Source: Streptomyces sp. NBC_00878
GTDB taxonomy: Bacteria > Actinomycetota > Actinomycetes > Streptomycetales > Streptomycetaceae
DNA: 64,000 bases
Direction of reading: 5' to 3'
Assembly: GCF_026341515.1 (NCBI RefSeq)
Contig: NZ_JAPEOK010000001.1
Span: 9,796,001 to 9,860,000, forward strand
In this document: positions 44,287 to 53,081 of the stretch, in pieces
Position numbering within the stretch: position 1 is the stretch's first letter
How the letters are laid out: every line of letters starts with the position of its first letter
Program-made: the position numbers and the translations under genes
Notes under the pieces: generated by a model
The model's input: the letters and a program-made list of their open reading frames with translations, nothing else
Told to the model about the DNA's origin: nothing
Database searches by the model: none

Positions 44287-44664
44287 GGCTGACTCCGCTT
44301 CCGTCGACGGCGGCTCGGCTGCCGCGTGCTGCGGTCCCATGCCCACGCGGCAAGGCCGCAGCCTAATCGCCCGGCCCGGCGTTGGACCCGCTCCGACGGC
44401 GGGGAATGAGGCCCGCCAGCGGCGAGAACAAGCCGTCCGGGCCCCGTCTCGCCTCACCCCTGCGTGGGCGAGTCCTCAGTGGGTTGACCTAACCGACCCG
44501 GCTACCCGCCGGGCGACGGATGTATTCGTCTTCCCGGTTTCCAACAGGAAAAAGAGCGGTGAAGACAAGAGGAGGCAGGATAATCTCCCGAGTCCGCACT
44601 TGTGGCGGAGAACCCTCCATGCATACGGTGTCCATACGCGAGGTTCTCCCGTGGAAGGTGGGTC
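44287..44664. other. 378-bp stretch upstream of the DUF6421 gene
   Basis: No gene recognised. It holds the 5' leader of the DUF6421 operon, with a hairpin candidate at 44607-44649, and the promoter region of the glycerophosphodiesterase gene. Confidence 0.5.
44607..44649 (+). promoter_or_regulatory. Leader inverted repeat before the DUF6421 gene
   Basis: GGAGAACC (44607-44614) pairs with GGTTCTCC (44642-44649) across a 27-base loop and ends three bases before the ribosome-binding GGAAGG. It could modulate translation of the operon. Confidence 0.35.
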
Positions 44665-46062
44665 ATGACGGAAATTCTTGTGCGAGTGGGTACGGAGGAG
44701 CGGGTTCCTCCCCGGGACAGGGTGGTGAAGCACCCTGCCTGGCCCGTGCTCAAGGATGCCGTGGAGCGGATCCGGCCATGGCAGTCCAAGGACGGGTCGA
44801 TCGACTTCGACGCCGAGAGCGCCCCGGATCCGGCCGAAGCCGGACTGGCCGTACGCCGTGTCGTCGACGCGGTCGAGGAGCTCTCCCCGCTCCTTCCGCA
44901 CGACGCCGCGTACCACGAGGCGCTCGTAAAGGACCTGCGCCGCTGGGCCGACGACGGCTTCCATGTGCCCGACTTCCTCGACTCGCTGCTGGCCTTCCAG
45001 CCCGCCGCGCACCGCGAGGACGGACTCCAGCACCTCGTCGTGTTCCCGATGTACACGCAGAACGGCAATCCGGACCGCAACTTCGAGGCGGTCGTCCTGC
45101 GCATGGTCTGGCCTCAGTGGCTGGCCGACCTCGAGCGCACCCGCTACGACAACCCGCTGTTCTGCGGCATCACGTTCGAGGACTTCACGGCCGGCTACGA
45201 CACCAACTCGGCCGTCCTCTTCCCGGAGACCATCGCCGTGCGCGAGGCGCCGGAACGATTCTCCTGGGGCGGTATCTTCTGCGACCGCGAGGCCGCCCGC
45301 TTCCGCAAGGTCACCGAGGCCGCCGTCGGCACGCTCGGCCTCGAACTGCCCGACGACATCCGCGAGATGGTCGGCGACCAGGCGCGGTGCGAGCAGGCCT
45401 TCGTCCTGTGGGACATGGTCCACGACCGCACCCACAGCCACGGCGACCTGCCCTTCGACCCGTTCATGATCAAGCAGCGGCAGCCGTTCTGGATGTACGG
45501 CCTGGAGGAGCTGCGCTGCGACCTCACCGCCTTCAAGGAGGCCGTGAAGCTGGAGGCCGACGGCTTCCCGCAGGGCCGCGACGTGCAGTACGCGGTGCTG
45601 TTCGACCGCATGTTCCGCTTCCCCGTGACCGGCGACCGCGTCCGCAACTACGACGGGCTCGGCGGCCAGCTGCTCTTCGCCTACCTGCACAAGCACGACG
45701 TCGTCCGCTGGACCGACAACAAGCTGCACATCGACTGGCAGCGCGCCCCGCAGGTCACCAACCAGCTGTGCGCCGAGATCGAGACGCTCTACCGCGACGG
45801 CATCGACCGCCCGAAGCTGGTGCACTGGTTCGCCGCGTACGACCTGGTCTCCCAGTACCTCGCCCCGCACCCGGGCTCCCGCTGGGCCAAGGGCCCGGAC
45901 GCCCTCGATCTGAACCAGCCGCCGCGAAAGCTCGTGGACGACGTGCTTCCGGACGAGTTTCCCCTGAGCATGTTCTATGAGGCCCTTTCCAAGAAGCTGA
46001 AGAACGTGATCGCCTCCACCAAGGGCATCACGGCGGAGAGCGCCGAGCGGGTGGCCGCGTGA
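44665..46062 (+). CDS. DUF6421 family protein
   Basis: 465 aa from ATG 44665 behind GGAAGGTGG. A conserved actinobacterial family without assigned function. Visible features: FHVPDFLDSLLAFQP, HLVVFPMYTQNGNPDRNFEAVVLRMVWP and, at about 253, VLWDMVHDRTHSHGDLPFDPFMIKQRQPFWMYGLEELRCDL, where HDRTHSHGD looks like a metal-binding cluster reminiscent of metal-dependent hydroxylases. First gene of a tight operon with an SDR and a threonine-aldolase-like gene, so a coupled biosynthetic role is likely. Confidence 0.85.
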   Translation: MTEILVRVGTEERVPPRDRVVKHPAWPVLKDAVERIRPWQSKDGSIDFDAESAPDPAEAGLAVRRVVDAVEELSPLLPHDAAYHEALVKDLRRWADDGFHVPDFLDSLLAFQPAAHREDGLQHLVVFPMYTQNGNPDRNFEAVVLRMVWPQWLADLERTRYDNPLFCGITFEDFTAGYDTNSAVLFPETIAVREAPERFSWGGIFCDREAARFRKVTEAAVGTLGLELPDDIREMVGDQARCEQAFVLWDMVHDRTHSHGDLPFDPFMIKQRQPFWMYGLEELRCDLTAFKEAVKLEADGFPQGRDVQYAVLFDRMFRFPVTGDRVRNYDGLGGQLLFAYLHKHDVVRWTDNKLHIDWQRAPQVTNQLCAEIETLYRDGIDRPKLVHWFAAYDLVSQYLAPHPGSRWAKGPDALDLNQPPRKLVDDVLPDEFPLSMFYEALSKKLKNVIASTKGITAESAERVAA

Positions 46063-46100
46063 GCGACCGCACCGAAATCACTGCTCAGGAGGCGAGGATC

Positions 46101-46856
46101 ATGGGGAACGGGGCTCTCAGCGGTGCGGTGATCGCGGTGGCCGGCGCGGGCGGACCCGCGGGAAGGGCCGCGCTGCTGCGGCTCGCCGAGGCGGGAGCGA
46201 CCGTCGTCGGCTCGGACAACGATCCCGAGCGGCTCGCGGAGGCCGTGGACGCGGCCCGCTACGCGCACGGCGGCGCCACGGTCGTCGGCGACACGGTCGA
46301 CCTGCTCGACCTGCAGTCCAGCCATGACTGGGCCACGCACATCGAGAAGGACTTCGGCCGGGTCGACGGCCTGGTCCACCTCGTGGGCGGCTGGCGCGGC
46401 AGCGAGACCTTCACCAAGACCGTCCTCGACGACTGGGACCTCCTGGAAATGCTGCTCGTCCGTACCGTGCAGCACACCTCCCTCGCCTTCCACGAGGCGC
46501 TGCAGCGCAGCGACCGCGGCCGGTACGTCCTGATCAGCGCCGCGGGCGCGAGCAGGCCCACCGCGGGCAACGCCGCCTACTCCGCAGCCAAGGCCGCGGC
46601 CGAGGCCTGGACGCTGGCCATGGCCGACTTTTTCCGCAAGGCCGGAGCCTCCGAGGGAGCTGAGGGGCCGACGTCCGCGGCTGCGATCCTGGTGGTGAAG
46701 GCGTTGGTGCACGACGCGATGCGCGCCGAGCGCCCGAACGCGAAGTTCGCGGGCTTCACGGACGTCAAGGAGCTGGCCGAGGCCATCGTCGGCGTCTGGG
46801 ACCGGCCCGCCTCCGAAGTGAACGGAAAGCGTCTGTGGCTGACCGAGAAGCCGTGA
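46101..46856 (+). CDS. SDR family NAD(P)-dependent oxidoreductase
   Basis: 251 aa from ATG 46101, chosen for the strong AGGAGG eight bases upstream; a GTG at 46059 overlapping the previous stop is an alternative. Rossmann motif VIAVAGAGGPAGRAALLRLAEAGATVVGSD, VDGLVHLVGGWRG, and the catalytic ISAAGASRPTAGNAAYSAAKAAAEAW with Tyr and Lys in YSAAK. The gene lies between DUF6421 and the threonine-aldolase-like gene, overlapping the latter by four bases. Confidence 0.9.
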   Translation: MGNGALSGAVIAVAGAGGPAGRAALLRLAEAGATVVGSDNDPERLAEAVDAARYAHGGATVVGDTVDLLDLQSSHDWATHIEKDFGRVDGLVHLVGGWRGSETFTKTVLDDWDLLEMLLVRTVQHTSLAFHEALQRSDRGRYVLISAAGASRPTAGNAAYSAAKAAAEAWTLAMADFFRKAGASEGAEGPTSAAAILVVKALVHDAMRAERPNAKFAGFTDVKELAEAIVGVWDRPASEVNGKRLWLTEKP

Positions 46857-47932
46857 ACCCTCCGCAGCCCCCCTATACAGCTGCGCGGCGCCGTCACGAC
46901 CCGGAGATCCGCGGATTCGCCAGTGACAACTACGCGGGGGCCCACCCCGAGGTGCTCGCCGCCCTGGCCCTGGCCAACGGCGGGCACCAGGTCGCGTACG
47001 GCGAGGACGACTACACGGGCCACCTCCAGCAGGTGATCCGCGGCCACTTCGGCGCGAGCGCGGAGGTGTTCCCCGTCTTCAACGGCACGGGCGCCAACGT
47101 CGTGGCGCTCCAGGCGCTCACCGACCGCTGGGGCGCGGTGATCTGCGCGGAGAGCGCGCACATCAACGTCGACGAGGGCGGCGCCCCCGAGCGCATGGGC
47201 GGGCTCAAGCTGCTCACGGTGCCCACGCCCGACGGCAAGCTCACGCCCGAGCTGATCGACCGGCAGGCGTACGGCTGGGACGACGAGCACCGCGCGATGC
47301 CGCAGGTCGTGTCGATCACGCAGAACACCGAGCTGGGAACCGTCTACACGCCCGACGAGGTTCGCGCGATCTGCGACCACGCCCACGCGCACGGCATGAA
47401 GGTGCACCTCGACGGCGCCCGGATAGCCAACGCGGCCGCTTCCCTGGACGTCCCGATGCGGGCGTTCACGAACGCCGTCGGCGTGGACGTCCTCTCCTTC
47501 GGCGGCACGAAGAACGGCGCGCTGTTCGGCGAGGCCGTCGTCGTCATCGACCAGGACGCCGTCAGCCACATGAAGCACCTGCGCAAGCTGTCGATGCAGC
47601 TCGCCTCCAAGATGCGCTTCGTGTCGGTGCAGTTGGAGGCCCTGCTCGCCAAGGACCTGTGGCTGCGAAACGCCCGCCACGCGAACGAGATGGCCCAGCG
47701 TCTCGCCGAGGGCGTGCGGGCGGTGCATGGCGTCGAGATCCTCCACCCGGTGCAGGCCAACGCCGTTTTCGCCCGGCTGCCCCACGACGTCAGCGAGCGC
47801 CTCCAGAAGCGCTACCGCTTCTACTCCTGGGACGAGGCCGCGGGCGACGTCCGCTGGATGTGCGCCTTCGACACGACCGAGGACGACGTCGACGGCTTCG
47901 TGGCGGCACTCAAGGAGGCGATGGCGCGCTAG
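46853..47932 (+). CDS. Low-specificity L-threonine aldolase/beta-eliminating lyase family
   Basis: 359 aa from GTG 46853 (GTGA overlap). PLP fold type I: RGFASDNYAGAHPEVLAAL, NGTGANVVALQAL, AHINVDEGGAPERMGG, HLDGARIANAAASLDV and VLSFGGTKNGALFGEAVV with the PLP lysine in GGTKN. Cleaves threonine-like beta-hydroxy amino acids to glycine and an aldehyde or catalyses a related reaction. The stop codon is part of the CTAG that bounds the first MITE, so the C-terminus may have been set by the insertion. Confidence 0.92.
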   Translation: MNPPQPPYTAARRRHDPEIRGFASDNYAGAHPEVLAALALANGGHQVAYGEDDYTGHLQQVIRGHFGASAEVFPVFNGTGANVVALQALTDRWGAVICAESAHINVDEGGAPERMGGLKLLTVPTPDGKLTPELIDRQAYGWDDEHRAMPQVVSITQNTELGTVYTPDEVRAICDHAHAHGMKVHLDGARIANAAASLDVPMRAFTNAVGVDVLSFGGTKNGALFGEAVVVIDQDAVSHMKHLRKLSMQLASKMRFVSVQLEALLAKDLWLRNARHANEMAQRLAEGVRAVHGVEILHPVQANAVFARLPHDVSERLQKRYRFYSWDEAAGDVRWMCAFDTTEDDVDGFVAALKEAMAR

Positions 47933-48136
47933 GCCCTGTCGTCAAATTCCCGTCTGCCTCGCGACGCCATGCACGCTCCCCCACTGCCTTAAGGGCGTGG
48001 GAGGTGCCCCCACTCGCCGCACCGGGCGCAGCCCCAAGTACGTCCAGTACGAGGGACTACGCCCGGCGCACCGAGAGCACGCACCTGACGCCGCGAGGCC
48101 GCCCTTCGGGCGACGACGCGAATTTGACGACAGGAC
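47933..48136 (+). mobile_element. 204-bp MITE, copy 1
   Basis: Terminal inverted repeats begin GCCCTGTCGTCAAATTC and end in GAATTTGACGACAGGAC, bounded on both sides by CTAG (47929-47932 and 48137-48140), which is the likely target duplication. It contains no transposase. A second copy of the same length lies inverted at 48852-49055. IS5-type mobilisation is inferred from the CTAG target and TIRs. Confidence 0.85.
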
Positions 48137-48229
48137 CTAGCGGCTCACGACCCCGGCATCATGCATAAATATGCGTTGAAGTGAAAAGTCATTGACTCGT
48201 CGGTGGTCGCATTCCTATGCTCTGCGGGC

Positions 48230-48823
48230 ATGGAGCTGATCCAGAACACCCCCGACCTGTCCGCGTACTTGGCCGCCGACGAGGCGGTCGACCATCATCA
48301 TCCGCTTGTGCGGGAGACGGCCGCACGGCTCGCCGAGGGGGCGGCGGACTCGTATGACTATGCGCGAGCCGCGTACGAGTTCGTGCGCGACACCGTCCCG
48401 CACTCGCAGGACGCGGACGACCCGCGGGTCACCTGGCGCGCCTCCGACGTCCTGGACCGGCGCACCGGCATCTGCCACGCGAAGGCGCACGCGCTCGCCG
48501 CGCTGCTGCGGGCCGAGGACATCCCCACCGCGTTCTGCTACCAGTCGCTTCGACACGACGACGGAGGCGGGCATGTCGTGCACGGTCTGGTCGCCGTACG
48601 GTTCAACGGGGCCTGGCACCGACAGGACTGCCGTGGCAACAAGCCGGGAGTGGACGCCCAGTTCTCGCTCGACGGCGAACGGCTGGCCTTCCCCGTGGAT
48701 CCGCGGTCCGACGAGGTGGACTATCCGGTGCTGTACGCCGCACCGCATCCGGCCGTCCTGAACGCCCTCAAATCGGCCCCGAACCGTGCCCACCTGTGGC
48801 AGAACCTGCCCACCACACTCTGA
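48230..48823 (+). CDS. Transglutaminase-like family protein
   Basis: 197 aa from ATG 48230. Papain-like transglutaminase core: YARAAYEFVRDTVPHSQD, VTWRASDVLDRRTGICHAKAHALAALLRAEDIPTAFCYQSL with nucleophile Cys at about 82, then GGHVVHGLVAVRF (His) and WHRQDCRGNKPGVDAQF (Asp). Members act as peptidases or amidases. It is enclosed by the two MITE copies and could be mobile with them. Confidence 0.9.
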   Translation: MELIQNTPDLSAYLAADEAVDHHHPLVRETAARLAEGAADSYDYARAAYEFVRDTVPHSQDADDPRVTWRASDVLDRRTGICHAKAHALAALLRAEDIPTAFCYQSLRHDDGGGHVVHGLVAVRFNGAWHRQDCRGNKPGVDAQFSLDGERLAFPVDPRSDEVDYPVLYAAPHPAVLNALKSAPNRAHLWQNLPTTL

Positions 48824-48851
48824 GGCAAGGCAGCCGAGAGCCTGCGCCTAG

Positions 48852-49055
48852 GTCCTGTCGTCAAATTCGCGTCGTCGCCCGGAGGGCGGCCTCGCGGCGT
48901 CAGGTGCGTGCTCTCGGCGTGCCGGGCACAGGCCCTCGTACTGGACGTACGTGGGTCTGTGCCCGGTGCGGCGAGTGGGGGCACCTCCCACGCCCTTAAG
49001 GCAGTGGGGGAGCGTGCATGGCGTCGCGAGGCAGACGGGAATTTGACGACAGGGC
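48852..49055 (-). mobile_element. 204-bp MITE, copy 2, inverted
   Basis: Ends GTCCTGTCGTCAAATTC and its inverted partner at the right end; CTAG at 48848-48851 and 49056-49059. Same length as copy 1 and in the opposite orientation. Together they bracket the 715-bp segment with the transglutaminase gene. Confidence 0.85.
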
Positions 49056-49079
49056 CTAGGTCGTGTCTGGCCCGGCCGT

Positions 49080-49114
49080 GCCCCAAAGGGGCGCGGGGAA
49101 CTGCGCGACCAGCC
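49080..49114. repeat. Hairpin and dispersed 28-bp repeat, copy 1
   Basis: GCCCC-AAA-GGGGC (49080-49092) is followed without gap by a 28-base stretch (49087-49114) ending ACTGCGCGACCAGCC. Its reverse complement is found exactly at 63618-63645. Located in the gap before the acyltransferase 3' end; probably a terminator-type intergenic repeat. Confidence 0.75.
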
Positions 49115-49159
49115 GAAACGGACCCGCAGTCGGCACGCTGGACCCGTTGAGCGAACCGA

Positions 49160-49888
49160 TCAACGGGTCTCCGCGGCCTTGACCTCTTCGGGGGTCGGAG
49201 CCGTGCCGCCGAGGTGGGCCGGCATCCACCAGGTGTCGTTCGGGCCCTTGGGGCGTACGGGATAGGCGCGCTGCGCGGCTTCCAGGAGCTCCTGTACGCG
49301 CTCGCGCAGCTGCCGGGTGATCGCGCCCGCGTACTTGTCGCGCGAGGCCTCTATGGCCTCGCCGACACGGATCGTGATCGGGGTGTGGCTGCGCTTGAAG
49401 TTGCGCGGGTGGCCCTTGGTCCACAGTCGCTGCGTACCCCACACGGCCATCGGGATCAGCGGGACGCCGGCCTCCTGGGCCATGCGCGCGGCGCCCGACT
49501 TGAAGCTCTTCAGCGTGAAGGACTGCGAGATCGTGGCCTCGGGGAAGACGCCGACGATCTCGCCGGAGCGCAGCGAGTCGAGCGCGTGCGCGTACGCCGC
49601 CTCGCCGTTCTTTCGGTCCACCGGGATGTGCTTCATGTTGCGCATCGGCGGGCCGGAGATCTTGTGCCGGAACACCGACTCCTTCGCCATGAAGCGGACC
49701 AGTCGCTTCTGCGGCAGCGCGGCGAGACCGTCGAAGACGAAGTCGAGATAGCTGATGTGATTGCTCACCAGCACCGCACCACCCGAGCGCGGGATGTTCT
49801 CCGAACCCTTGCAGTCGATCTTGAGGTCCCAGGCCTTGAACAGCGCCTGGGCGAGACCGATGGCAGGACGGTAGGCAAGCTCAGCCAT
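49160..49888 (-). CDS. Lysophospholipid acyltransferase family protein (PlsC-like)
   Basis: 242 aa. Motif I SNHISYLDFVF (HX4D-type), motif II around PPMRNMKHIPVDR, motif III GVFPEATISQSFTLKSFKSG and motif IV VPLIPMAVWGTQ match 1-acylglycerol-3-phosphate acyltransferases. It makes phosphatidate at the membrane. Streptomycetes carry several copies. Monocistronic. Confidence 0.92.
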   Translation of the reverse strand: MAELAYRPAIGLAQALFKAWDLKIDCKGSENIPRSGGAVLVSNHISYLDFVFDGLAALPQKRLVRFMAKESVFRHKISGPPMRNMKHIPVDRKNGEAAYAHALDSLRSGEIVGVFPEATISQSFTLKSFKSGAARMAQEAGVPLIPMAVWGTQRLWTKGHPRNFKRSHTPITIRVGEAIEASRDKYAGAITRQLRERVQELLEAAQRAYPVRPKGPNDTWWMPAHLGGTAPTPEEVKAAETR

Positions 49889-50104
49889 GGACGCGGTGGA
49901 CCCTTCTCTCTGATCTGCCTGGGAAGGGATCTCCCGGCCGGAAGTTACGCTGCCGTAGGTTTACGGCATTGGGCAGATCGTGCCCCAAGAACGGATGAGT
50001 GACCAGTCCTCGTGCCGCGGAACGGCGAGATACTCGTCACGTCACACCTTGATCCACCTCGGAGTTTTTCACCGCCTTTACTCTGCTCGAAGTCCTGGTC
50101 GCCT

Positions 50105-50521
50105 TTACTCCGCGCGAACCGTCAGCCGTCGCAGGAGCAGGTACATCTCGCACCCGAGGCAGTACCCGAACGCCGCGTTGAGAAACGCCGCCGCGAGCGC
50201 CGCCCCGGTCGCCGCGAGCCCCAGCCATTCCGGTCCCACCGCGTAGCCGAACAGCCCCACCGCGGCGAACGCGAACCCGACCGCCTGCGCGAACCGCGGC
50301 GGCCCCGGCGCCTCGAACTCCGTCGGCGGCCCGACCCGGGGTCGTACGGCCGTACGGAACAGCCAGCCGTACGGCGAACGCGCCACGCCGCCCGCCGCGC
50401 CCAGCGCGAACGCCAGTGTCTGCCAGGCCAGCAGCCAGGCGCTGCCGGTGATCAGTACGACCGCCAGTACGGCGGTCGTCACGGCCGCTCCGAACCGCGG
50501 CCCTCTCGCATCAATGTCCAT
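50105..50521 (-). CDS. DUF4395 family membrane protein
   Basis: 138 aa. Four hydrophobic segments: about 15-35, 36-50, 80-100 and 105-125, ending FLNAAFGYCLGCEMYLLLRR with a CLGC motif that could be redox-active. DUF4395 proteins commonly pair with a thioredoxin, as here with the divergent gene at 50582. The pair may move electrons across the membrane. Confidence 0.88.
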   Translation of the reverse strand: MDIDARGPRFGAAVTTAVLAVVLITGSAWLLAWQTLAFALGAAGGVARSPYGWLFRTAVRPRVGPPTEFEAPGPPRFAQAVGFAFAAVGLFGYAVGPEWLGLAATGAALAAAFLNAAFGYCLGCEMYLLLRRLTVRAE

Positions 50522-50581
50522 GATTCAAGCATTCCGCATACGGAACGATCCGCGGCCGCGGGAATCTTTGCAGTCTCGTGA

Positions 50582-51019
50582 ATGCTGAACGCGAAGATGA
50601 CCGGAATCGTGGTGTGCGTGGTGGTGCTCGCGGCGGCGAGCGCGTTCGGAGTGCTGAACCGACGGCGGAGCGGGAGAGTCAGGGTGCGCGGGCGGGACGA
50701 CGGAAAGCGGCTGGGCGCGGCCGAGTTGGGCGAGGACCTCGGTGAGCGGGCCACCCTCGTCCAGTTCTCCAGCGCCTTCTGCGCACCCTGCCGGGCGACC
50801 CGCAGGGTTCTCGGTGAGGTCGCCGAGATGATCCCGGGCGTGTCGCACGTCGAGATCGACGCCGAGGACCACCTCGACCTCGTACGGGAACTCGACATCC
50901 TCAAGACGCCGACCGTGCTCGTCCTCGACGTGGACGGACGCGTGGTCCGGCGCGCGACCGGGCAGCCGCGCAAGGCGGACGTGATCGCCGCGCTCGGCGA
51001 GGCCGTCGGAACACCCTGA
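50582..51019 (+). CDS. Thioredoxin family protein, membrane-anchored
   Basis: 145 aa from ATG 50582; ATG 50597 is an alternative. An N-terminal hydrophobic helix (about 6-24) anchors a thioredoxin fold, with active site FSSAFCAPCRATRRVLGEVAE (CAPC), IDAEDHLDLVRELDILKTPTVLVLD with the cis-Pro, and GQPRKADVIAAL. It may reduce the CLGC of the divergent DUF4395 protein. Confidence 0.88.
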   Translation: MLNAKMTGIVVCVVVLAAASAFGVLNRRRSGRVRVRGRDDGKRLGAAELGEDLGERATLVQFSSAFCAPCRATRRVLGEVAEMIPGVSHVEIDAEDHLDLVRELDILKTPTVLVLDVDGRVVRRATGQPRKADVIAALGEAVGTP

Positions 51020-51107
51020 CCTGTGAGGCTGGAGGCCACCGGTGACGCATCTCCCATCTGCCGGGACGCACTTGACTGCACGCGCCACCTATCGTCAGCC
51101 TGACCGT

Positions 51108-51197
51108 ATGCCCTGGGAACTCCTTCACTTCGAGCGTGAACGCCCTCGGACCGTGGCCCTCGTCCGCCGCGGGAGCGAGCACTGTCCCGGCTGTTGA
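51108..51197 (+). CDS. Possible 29-residue leader peptide ORF
   Basis: ATG 51108 opens a frame of 29 codons ending in CPGC-stop (RGSEHCPGC end), in the upstream region of the flavin reductase gene. Short Cys-terminal peptides precede sulfur-related genes in actinobacteria, but this sequence lacks the usual RHVDL pattern. Coding status is uncertain. Confidence 0.25.
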   Translation: MPWELLHFERERPRTVALVRRGSEHCPGC

Positions 51198-51253
51198 CCA
51201 GCCCAGGACCCGCTCGCCGCTTCCCGTAGCAGTTCCCGCAGAAGGACAACTCC

Positions 51254-51808
51254 ATGACGGCCACGCCCGATCTCGGCACCCCTCGACCCGCCTCGACCCG
51301 ATCCGTCTCGTCCCCATCCGCCTCGCCCCGACTCGCCTCTCCCGACCTGCTCCGTTCCGTCTTCCGGCGGCACGCGGCCGGAGTCGCCGTGATCACCGCT
51401 CAGGGCGGCGAGGGGCCCGTGGGCTTCACCGCCACTTCGCTCACCTCGGTGTCCGCCGAGCCCCCGCTGCTCTCCTTCGGCGTCGGCACGGGCTCGTCCA
51501 GTTGGCCGACGATCGCCGAGAAGGACCACATCGGCGTCCACATACTCGGCGAGCACCAGCGGGAACTGGCGGCCACCTTCGCCCGCAGCGGCGCCGACCG
51601 CTTCGGCGCGCCCACGGCCTGGCGGGAGGGTCCCGAGGGTGTCCCGGTGCTCGACGACGTCCTGGCCTGGCTCGTCTGCCGGATCGTCGCCCGCGTACCG
51701 GCCGGGGACCACCGCATCGTGCTGGCCGAGGTGGTCCTCGGGGACCCCGCCGGTACGGGTCGTCCGCTGCTGTACCACCAGGGGAGCTTCAAGAGCCTGC
51801 GGGAATGA
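51254..51808 (+). CDS. Flavin reductase family protein (FMN-binding)
   Basis: 184 aa from ATG 51254. After a ~30-residue Ser/Pro-rich start, LLRSVFRRHAAGVAVITAQGGEGPVGFTATSLTSVSAEPPLLSFGV gives the FMN-binding split-barrel signature, with HIGVHILGEHQRELAATFARSG. Supplies reduced flavin to a monooxygenase or reduces a small substrate. No partner monooxygenase is adjacent. Confidence 0.9.
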   Translation: MTATPDLGTPRPASTRSVSSPSASPRLASPDLLRSVFRRHAAGVAVITAQGGEGPVGFTATSLTSVSAEPPLLSFGVGTGSSSWPTIAEKDHIGVHILGEHQRELAATFARSGADRFGAPTAWREGPEGVPVLDDVLAWLVCRIVARVPAGDHRIVLAEVVLGDPAGTGRPLLYHQGSFKSLRE

Positions 51809-52054
51809 CGCGTCGGGCCGTACGGCCCACCTCGCCTGCGGGAGCGTCGAGTTCCGATTACGCTGCGTTGCGAAGGTCACAGTTCAAAGCGCTTGCTTAG
51901 AGGGAACCACCTGCGGGAGCGTAGATGTGCGTACTGGCGAGTAATATTTCGCCCGGAGCGCGGGTCGCCCCCACCAGGAACGGCCGCTTCAGGCGCCTAT
52001 GCTGCCCCTAAGCAGGCAGCCCAGAAAAAAAGACGATGCAGTAGGAGAGCCGGC

Positions 52055-52849
52055 GTGAGCTTGAGGATCGTTGTCACTGTGAAGTACGTGCCCGACGCCA
52101 CTGGCGACCGGCACTTCGCCGATGACCTGACCGTCGACCGTGACGACGTGGACGGCCTGCTGTCGGAGCTCGACGAGTACGCGGTCGAGCAAGCCCTGCA
52201 GATCGCCGACGAGGCGGACGACGCGGAGATCACCGTGCTGACCGTCGGCCCCGAGGACGCCAAGGACGCGCTGCGCAAGGCTCTGTCGATGGGGGCCGAC
52301 AAGGCCATCCACGTCGAGGACGACGACCTGCATGGCACGGACATCATCGGCACGTCGCTCGTGCTGGCCAAGGCCATCGAGAAGGCCGGCTACGACCTCG
52401 TCATCTCCGGCATGGCGTCCACCGACGGCACCGCCGGTGTCGTCCCGGCCCTGCTCGCCGAGCGCCTGGGTGTCCCGCAGGTCACGCTGCTCTCCGAGGT
52501 CTCCGTCGAGGGTGGCCCCAACGGAACGGTCAAGGGGCGCCGTGACGGCGACTCCGCCTCGGAGCAGCTGGAGGCCTCGCTGCCCGCGGTCGTGTCGGTC
52601 ACCGACCAGTCGGGTGAGGCGCGTTACCCGTCCTTCAAGGGCATCATGGCCGCCAAGAAGAAGCCGGTTCAGTCCTGGGACCTGGAGGACCTGGAGATCG
52701 AGACGGACGAGGTCGGTCTCGAAGGTTCCTGGACCAAGGTCGACTCCGCGACCGAGCGCCCGGCGCGCACCGCCGGCACGATCGTCAAGGACGAGGGCGA
52801 GGGCGGCAAGCAGCTCGCCGAGTTCCTCGCGGGCCAGAAGTTCGTCTAA
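52055..52849 (+). CDS. etfB: Electron transfer flavoprotein beta subunit
   Basis: 264 aa from GTG 52055 with AGGAG upstream. IVVTVKYVPDATGDRHF at the start, the AMP-site LVISGMASTDGTAGVVPALLAERLG and the ETF-beta signature LEASLPAVVSVTDQSGEARYPSFKGIMAAKKKPV are present. With EtfA it carries electrons from acyl-CoA dehydrogenases to ETF:quinone oxidoreductase. Strong codon bias suggests high expression. It is separated from etfA by 232 bases. Confidence 0.95.
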   Translation: MSLRIVVTVKYVPDATGDRHFADDLTVDRDDVDGLLSELDEYAVEQALQIADEADDAEITVLTVGPEDAKDALRKALSMGADKAIHVEDDDLHGTDIIGTSLVLAKAIEKAGYDLVISGMASTDGTAGVVPALLAERLGVPQVTLLSEVSVEGGPNGTVKGRRDGDSASEQLEASLPAVVSVTDQSGEARYPSFKGIMAAKKKPVQSWDLEDLEIETDEVGLEGSWTKVDSATERPARTAGTIVKDEGEGGKQLAEFLAGQKFV

Positions 52850-53081
52850 GGGGAATGGCGGCGCGGGCCGGTTGCAACACGACCCGCGCCCCTCGGAGTG
52901 CTTCTGCCAACAAGCAGGAGAGCATTCCCGTGACTCCTCCCCCGAAGGGGCTTCTCACTCGACTGTCGAGACGGCCTCATGACGGACAAGCCCTGCCCGG
53001 TGCCGGAAGGCACGGGCTTGAACCTAGCAGTCAACAAGTCTTCCCCCGGTCGAAGTCCGGGATTCTCGCCCAGGAGTAGTA

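Noticed and set aside
48137..48851. A transposase inside the MITE-flanked block
   Set aside because: The only credible gene is the transglutaminase; no DDE motif is visible, so movement in trans is required.
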